In this document: one piece after another, positions 62,046 through 64,000 of the stretch
Layout: each line of letters opens with the position of its first letter
Numbering within the stretch: the first letter of the stretch is position 1
Assembly: GCF_038404985.1 (NCBI RefSeq)
Contig: NZ_JBBKBA010000001.1
Coordinates: forward strand, 2,446,001 to 2,510,000
Length of the DNA stretch: 64,000 nt
Direction of reading: 5' to 3'
Origin: Ferrovibrio sp. MS7
GTDB lineage: Bacteria > Pseudomonadota > Alphaproteobacteria > Ferrovibrionales > Ferrovibrionaceae
Made by a program: the position numbers and the translations under genes
The notes under the pieces: model-generated
Told to the model about the DNA's origin: nothing
Database searches by the model: none
What the model saw: the letters and a program-made list of their open reading frames with translations, nothing else

Positions 62046-64000
62046 ATGTTCCGCAAGATCCTGATCGCCAATCGCGGCGAAATCGCCTGCCGGGTGATCC
62101 GCACCGCAAAGCGCCTCGGCATCGCCACCGTGGCGGTCTATTCCGACGCCGATGCCAATGCCCGCCATGTGGCGCTGGCCGATGAGGCCGTGCGTATCGG
62201 CCCGGCGCCGGTGCGCGAGAGCTACCTGCGCGCCGATGTCATTATCGCCGCTGCCAAGGCCAGCGGCGCCGAGGCCATCCATCCGGGCTATGGCTTCCTG
62301 TCCGAGAATGCTGAATTCGCCGATGCGCTGGCCGAGGCCGGGCTGGTTTTCATCGGCCCGCCGGCTTCTGCCATCCGCGCCATGGGCCTGAAAGGCGCCG
62401 CCAAGGCGCTGATGCAGGAAGCCCGCGTGCCAGTGGTGCCGGGCTATCACGGCGACAACCAGGATGCCGATTTCCTGCTTGGTGAGGCCGAGCGCATCGG
62501 CTGGCCGGTGCTGATCAAGGCGGTGGCAGGCGGCGGTGGCAAGGGCATGCGCCGGGTCGACAAGGCTGCCGAGTTCAAGGCGGCGCTGGCCGGGGCGCAG
62601 CGCGAAGGCGCCAATGCCTTCGGCAATGATCGCGTGCTGCTGGAAAAATATCTGGTCAAGCCGCGCCATATCGAGATTCAGGTGTTCGCCGACAAGCAGG
62701 GCAATGCCGTGCATCTGTTCGAGCGCGATTGCAGTGTGCAGCGCCGGCATCAGAAGGTGCTGGAAGAAGCGCCGGCACCGGGCATGCCCGCGGCGATGCG
62801 CCAGGCCATGGGCCAGGCGGCGGTGAATGCCGCCAAGGCGATTGGCTATGTCGGCGCCGGCACGGTCGAGTTCATCGCCGATGTCAGCGACGGGTTGAAG
62901 CCGGACCGTTTCTATTTCATGGAGATGAACACCCGCCTGCAGGTGGAGCATCCCGTCACCGAGATGATCACCGGCCAGGACCTGGTGGAATGGCAGCTCC
63001 GCGTTGCCGCCGGCAATCCGCTGCCGCTCAAGCAGGAAGAACTGCGCATCGACGGCCATGCGGTCGAGGCGCGCATCTATGCCGAGGACCCTATTAAGAA
63101 TTTCCTGCCCTCGGTGGGCAAGCTGCACCGCCTGCGGCCACCGGCGGAGGATGCGCATGTGCGGGTCGATACCGGGGTGCGCGAAAATGACAGCGTGACG
63201 CCGTTCTACGATCCGATGATCGCCAAGCTGATCGTGTGGGACCATGACCGTGGCGCTGCCCTGCGCCGCATGGGCCAGGCGCTGGCGCAGTATCAGGTCG
63301 CCGGTGTCACCACCAATATTCCGTTCCTCATCGCGCTCGCCGGCCATCCGGCGTTTGGCGAGGGCGATCTCGATACCGGCTTCATCGAACGTTTCCGTGC
63401 CGACCTGATTCCGCCCGTGCAGGGCGCCGATGCCAGTGCCCTGGCGCTGGCGGCATTGGCCGTGGTGCTGGAGCGCCGCGCCCAGCGCAGCGGCGGCAAG
63501 GGCGATCCGTGGTCGCCCTGGGCGGCGGTGAATGGCTGGCGGCTCAATGACCAGGGCTATGATGAATTGATCTTTCGCGAAGGCGAGAGCGAAACCCGGC
63601 TGCGGATTGAGTATGCCGCCGATGACGCGATCCGCGTGAAACTGCCGGGTGGTGCCGTGTTGACGGCCGCGGGCAAGCTGCAGGATGGCAGCCTGGATGC
63701 GGTGCTGGATGAGCGCCGCTTCAGCATCGGCCTGGTCCGTCAGGGGCTGGACCTGACCCTGTTGCTGCCGGGCCGGGTGCAGAAGCTGAGCCTGGTGGAT
63801 CCGCTTGCCGCCGGTGAGATGGATGAAGCTGCTGGCGGCGCGCTCACCGCGCCGATGCCGGGCAAGGTGGTGCAGGTGCTGGTGGCGGAAGGTGTGGCGG
63901 TAGAGAAGGGCCAGGCGCTGATGGTGCTGGAGGCGATGAAGATGGAACACACCATCGCGGCGCCAGCGCGCGGCAAGGTAGCCAAGCTGAACTTCAAGGC
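62046..64000 (+). CDS. mccA: Methylcrotonyl-CoA carboxylase, biotin (alpha) subunit, 3' end missing
   Basis: About 651 codons to the right edge; a full protein would be near 660–670. The biotin carboxylase half starts [25 protein letters not shown] and shows the ATP loop [32 protein letters not shown] and [19 protein letters not shown] central domain (about residues 460–580) links to the biotinyl domain, whose lysine is in LEAMKMEHTIAAP near residue 633. With MccB it carboxylates 3-methylcrotonyl-CoA. It differs from accC by carrying its own biotin domain. It starts 20 bases after the hydratase, with a GGGAGA ribosome site. Confidence 0.96.
   Translation, partial: MFRKILIANRGEIACRVIRTAKRLGIATVAVYSDADANARHVALADEAVRIGPAPVRESYLRADVIIAAAKASGAEAIHPGYGFLSENAEFADALAEAGLVFIGPPASAIRAMGLKGAAKALMQEARVPVVPGYHGDNQDADFLLGEAERIGWPVLIKAVAGGGGKGMRRVDKAAEFKAALAGAQREGANAFGNDRVLLEKYLVKPRHIEIQVFADKQGNAVHLFERDCSVQRRHQKVLEEAPAPGMPAAMRQAMGQAAVNAAKAIGYVGAGTVEFIADVSDGLKPDRFYFMEMNTRLQVEHPVTEMITGQDLVEWQLRVAAGNPLPLKQEELRIDGHAVEARIYAEDPIKNFLPSVGKLHRLRPPAEDAHVRVDTGVRENDSVTPFYDPMIAKLIVWDHDRGAALRRMGQALAQYQVAGVTTNIPFLIALAGHPAFGEGDLDTGFIERFRADLIPPVQGADASALALAALAVVLERRAQRSGGKGDPWSPWAAVNGWRLNDQGYDELIFREGESETRLRIEYAADDAIRVKLPGGAVLTAAGKLQDGSLDAVLDERRFSIGLVRQGLDLTLLLPGRVQKLSLVDPLAAGEMDEAAGGALTAPMPGKVVQVLVAEGVAVEKGQALMVLEAMKMEHTIAAPARGKVAKLNFK

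Noticed and set aside
61893-63950. Long minus-strand open frame of 685 codons opposite mccA
   Set aside because: It mirrors the codon pattern of mccA, is His/Gln/Ala-rich in the way GC-rich antisense frames are, and shows no domain; mccA is complete with all motifs on the plus strand.

Overview
The window is a dense, GC-rich stretch of ordinary chromosome with about 65 protein genes, one tRNA and no intergenic gap longer than about 250 bases. Gene content points to an alphaproteobacterium. The order hda–ppk–ppx–rnd–aspS, the complex I accessory protein NDUFA12 next to MlaD and a DUF2155 protein, DUF4169, a separate accB/accC/aroQ block, and a B12-dependent class II ribonucleotide reductase all fit that class. 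A Rhodospirillales-like lineage is my guess; I cannot place it further. I see no prophage, insertion sequence, CRISPR array, toxin–antitoxin pair or defence cluster.

Layout. 1–10 kb: end of hda, a permease and a secreted hydrolase, then sixA–DUF4169 facing away from ppk–ppx (polyphosphate turnover), then rnd and aspS. 10–17 kb: marC, an esterase, a pentapeptide-repeat protein, a CAP-domain protein coupled to the class II reductase nrdJ. 17–24 kb: NDUFA12–mlaD–DUF2155 facing aroQ–accB–accC–aat–membrane hydrolase, then a metallo-beta-lactamase-fold hydrolase. 24–32.6 kb: tyrosine/homogentisate catabolism (hppD–hmgA–fah, a divergent MarR regulator with a clear operator, and maiA 4 kb away), a LysR/tautomerase pair, dedA and a fused thiS–thiG. 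32.6–35 kb: a TAXI-type solute-binding protein translationally coupled to a sensor histidine kinase. 35–42 kb: gph, glmU–glmS (UDP-GlcNAc synthesis), a small dual-specificity-like phosphatase, glutathione reductase and a glycosyltransferase. 42–50 kb: a hydroxyacid dehydrogenase, a GNAT, a LysR/EamA pair, acyP, lipB, a lone FliN-like protein, tRNA-Leu(GAG) and maeB. 50–64 kb: a LysR regulator facing two hotdog thioesterases, then leucine/isovalerate catabolism (ivd, an unknown exported protein, a second acyl-CoA dehydrogenase, and further on mccB–enoyl hydratase–mccA, which runs off the edge), interrupted by a K+/H+ antiporter, an HCCA-type isomerase, an EamA permease, an SDR and YnfA.

Four regulators each face their probable target, and in each gap I can read an inverted repeat. 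Three near-identical 74–76 bp double-hairpin elements, plus one of a second subfamily, sit between genes and form a dispersed REP-like family. The most system-like novelties are the TAXI–histidine kinase pair without a transporter, the unknown exported protein wired into the leucine operon, and the thiS–thiG fusion. None amounts to a demonstrated new system.
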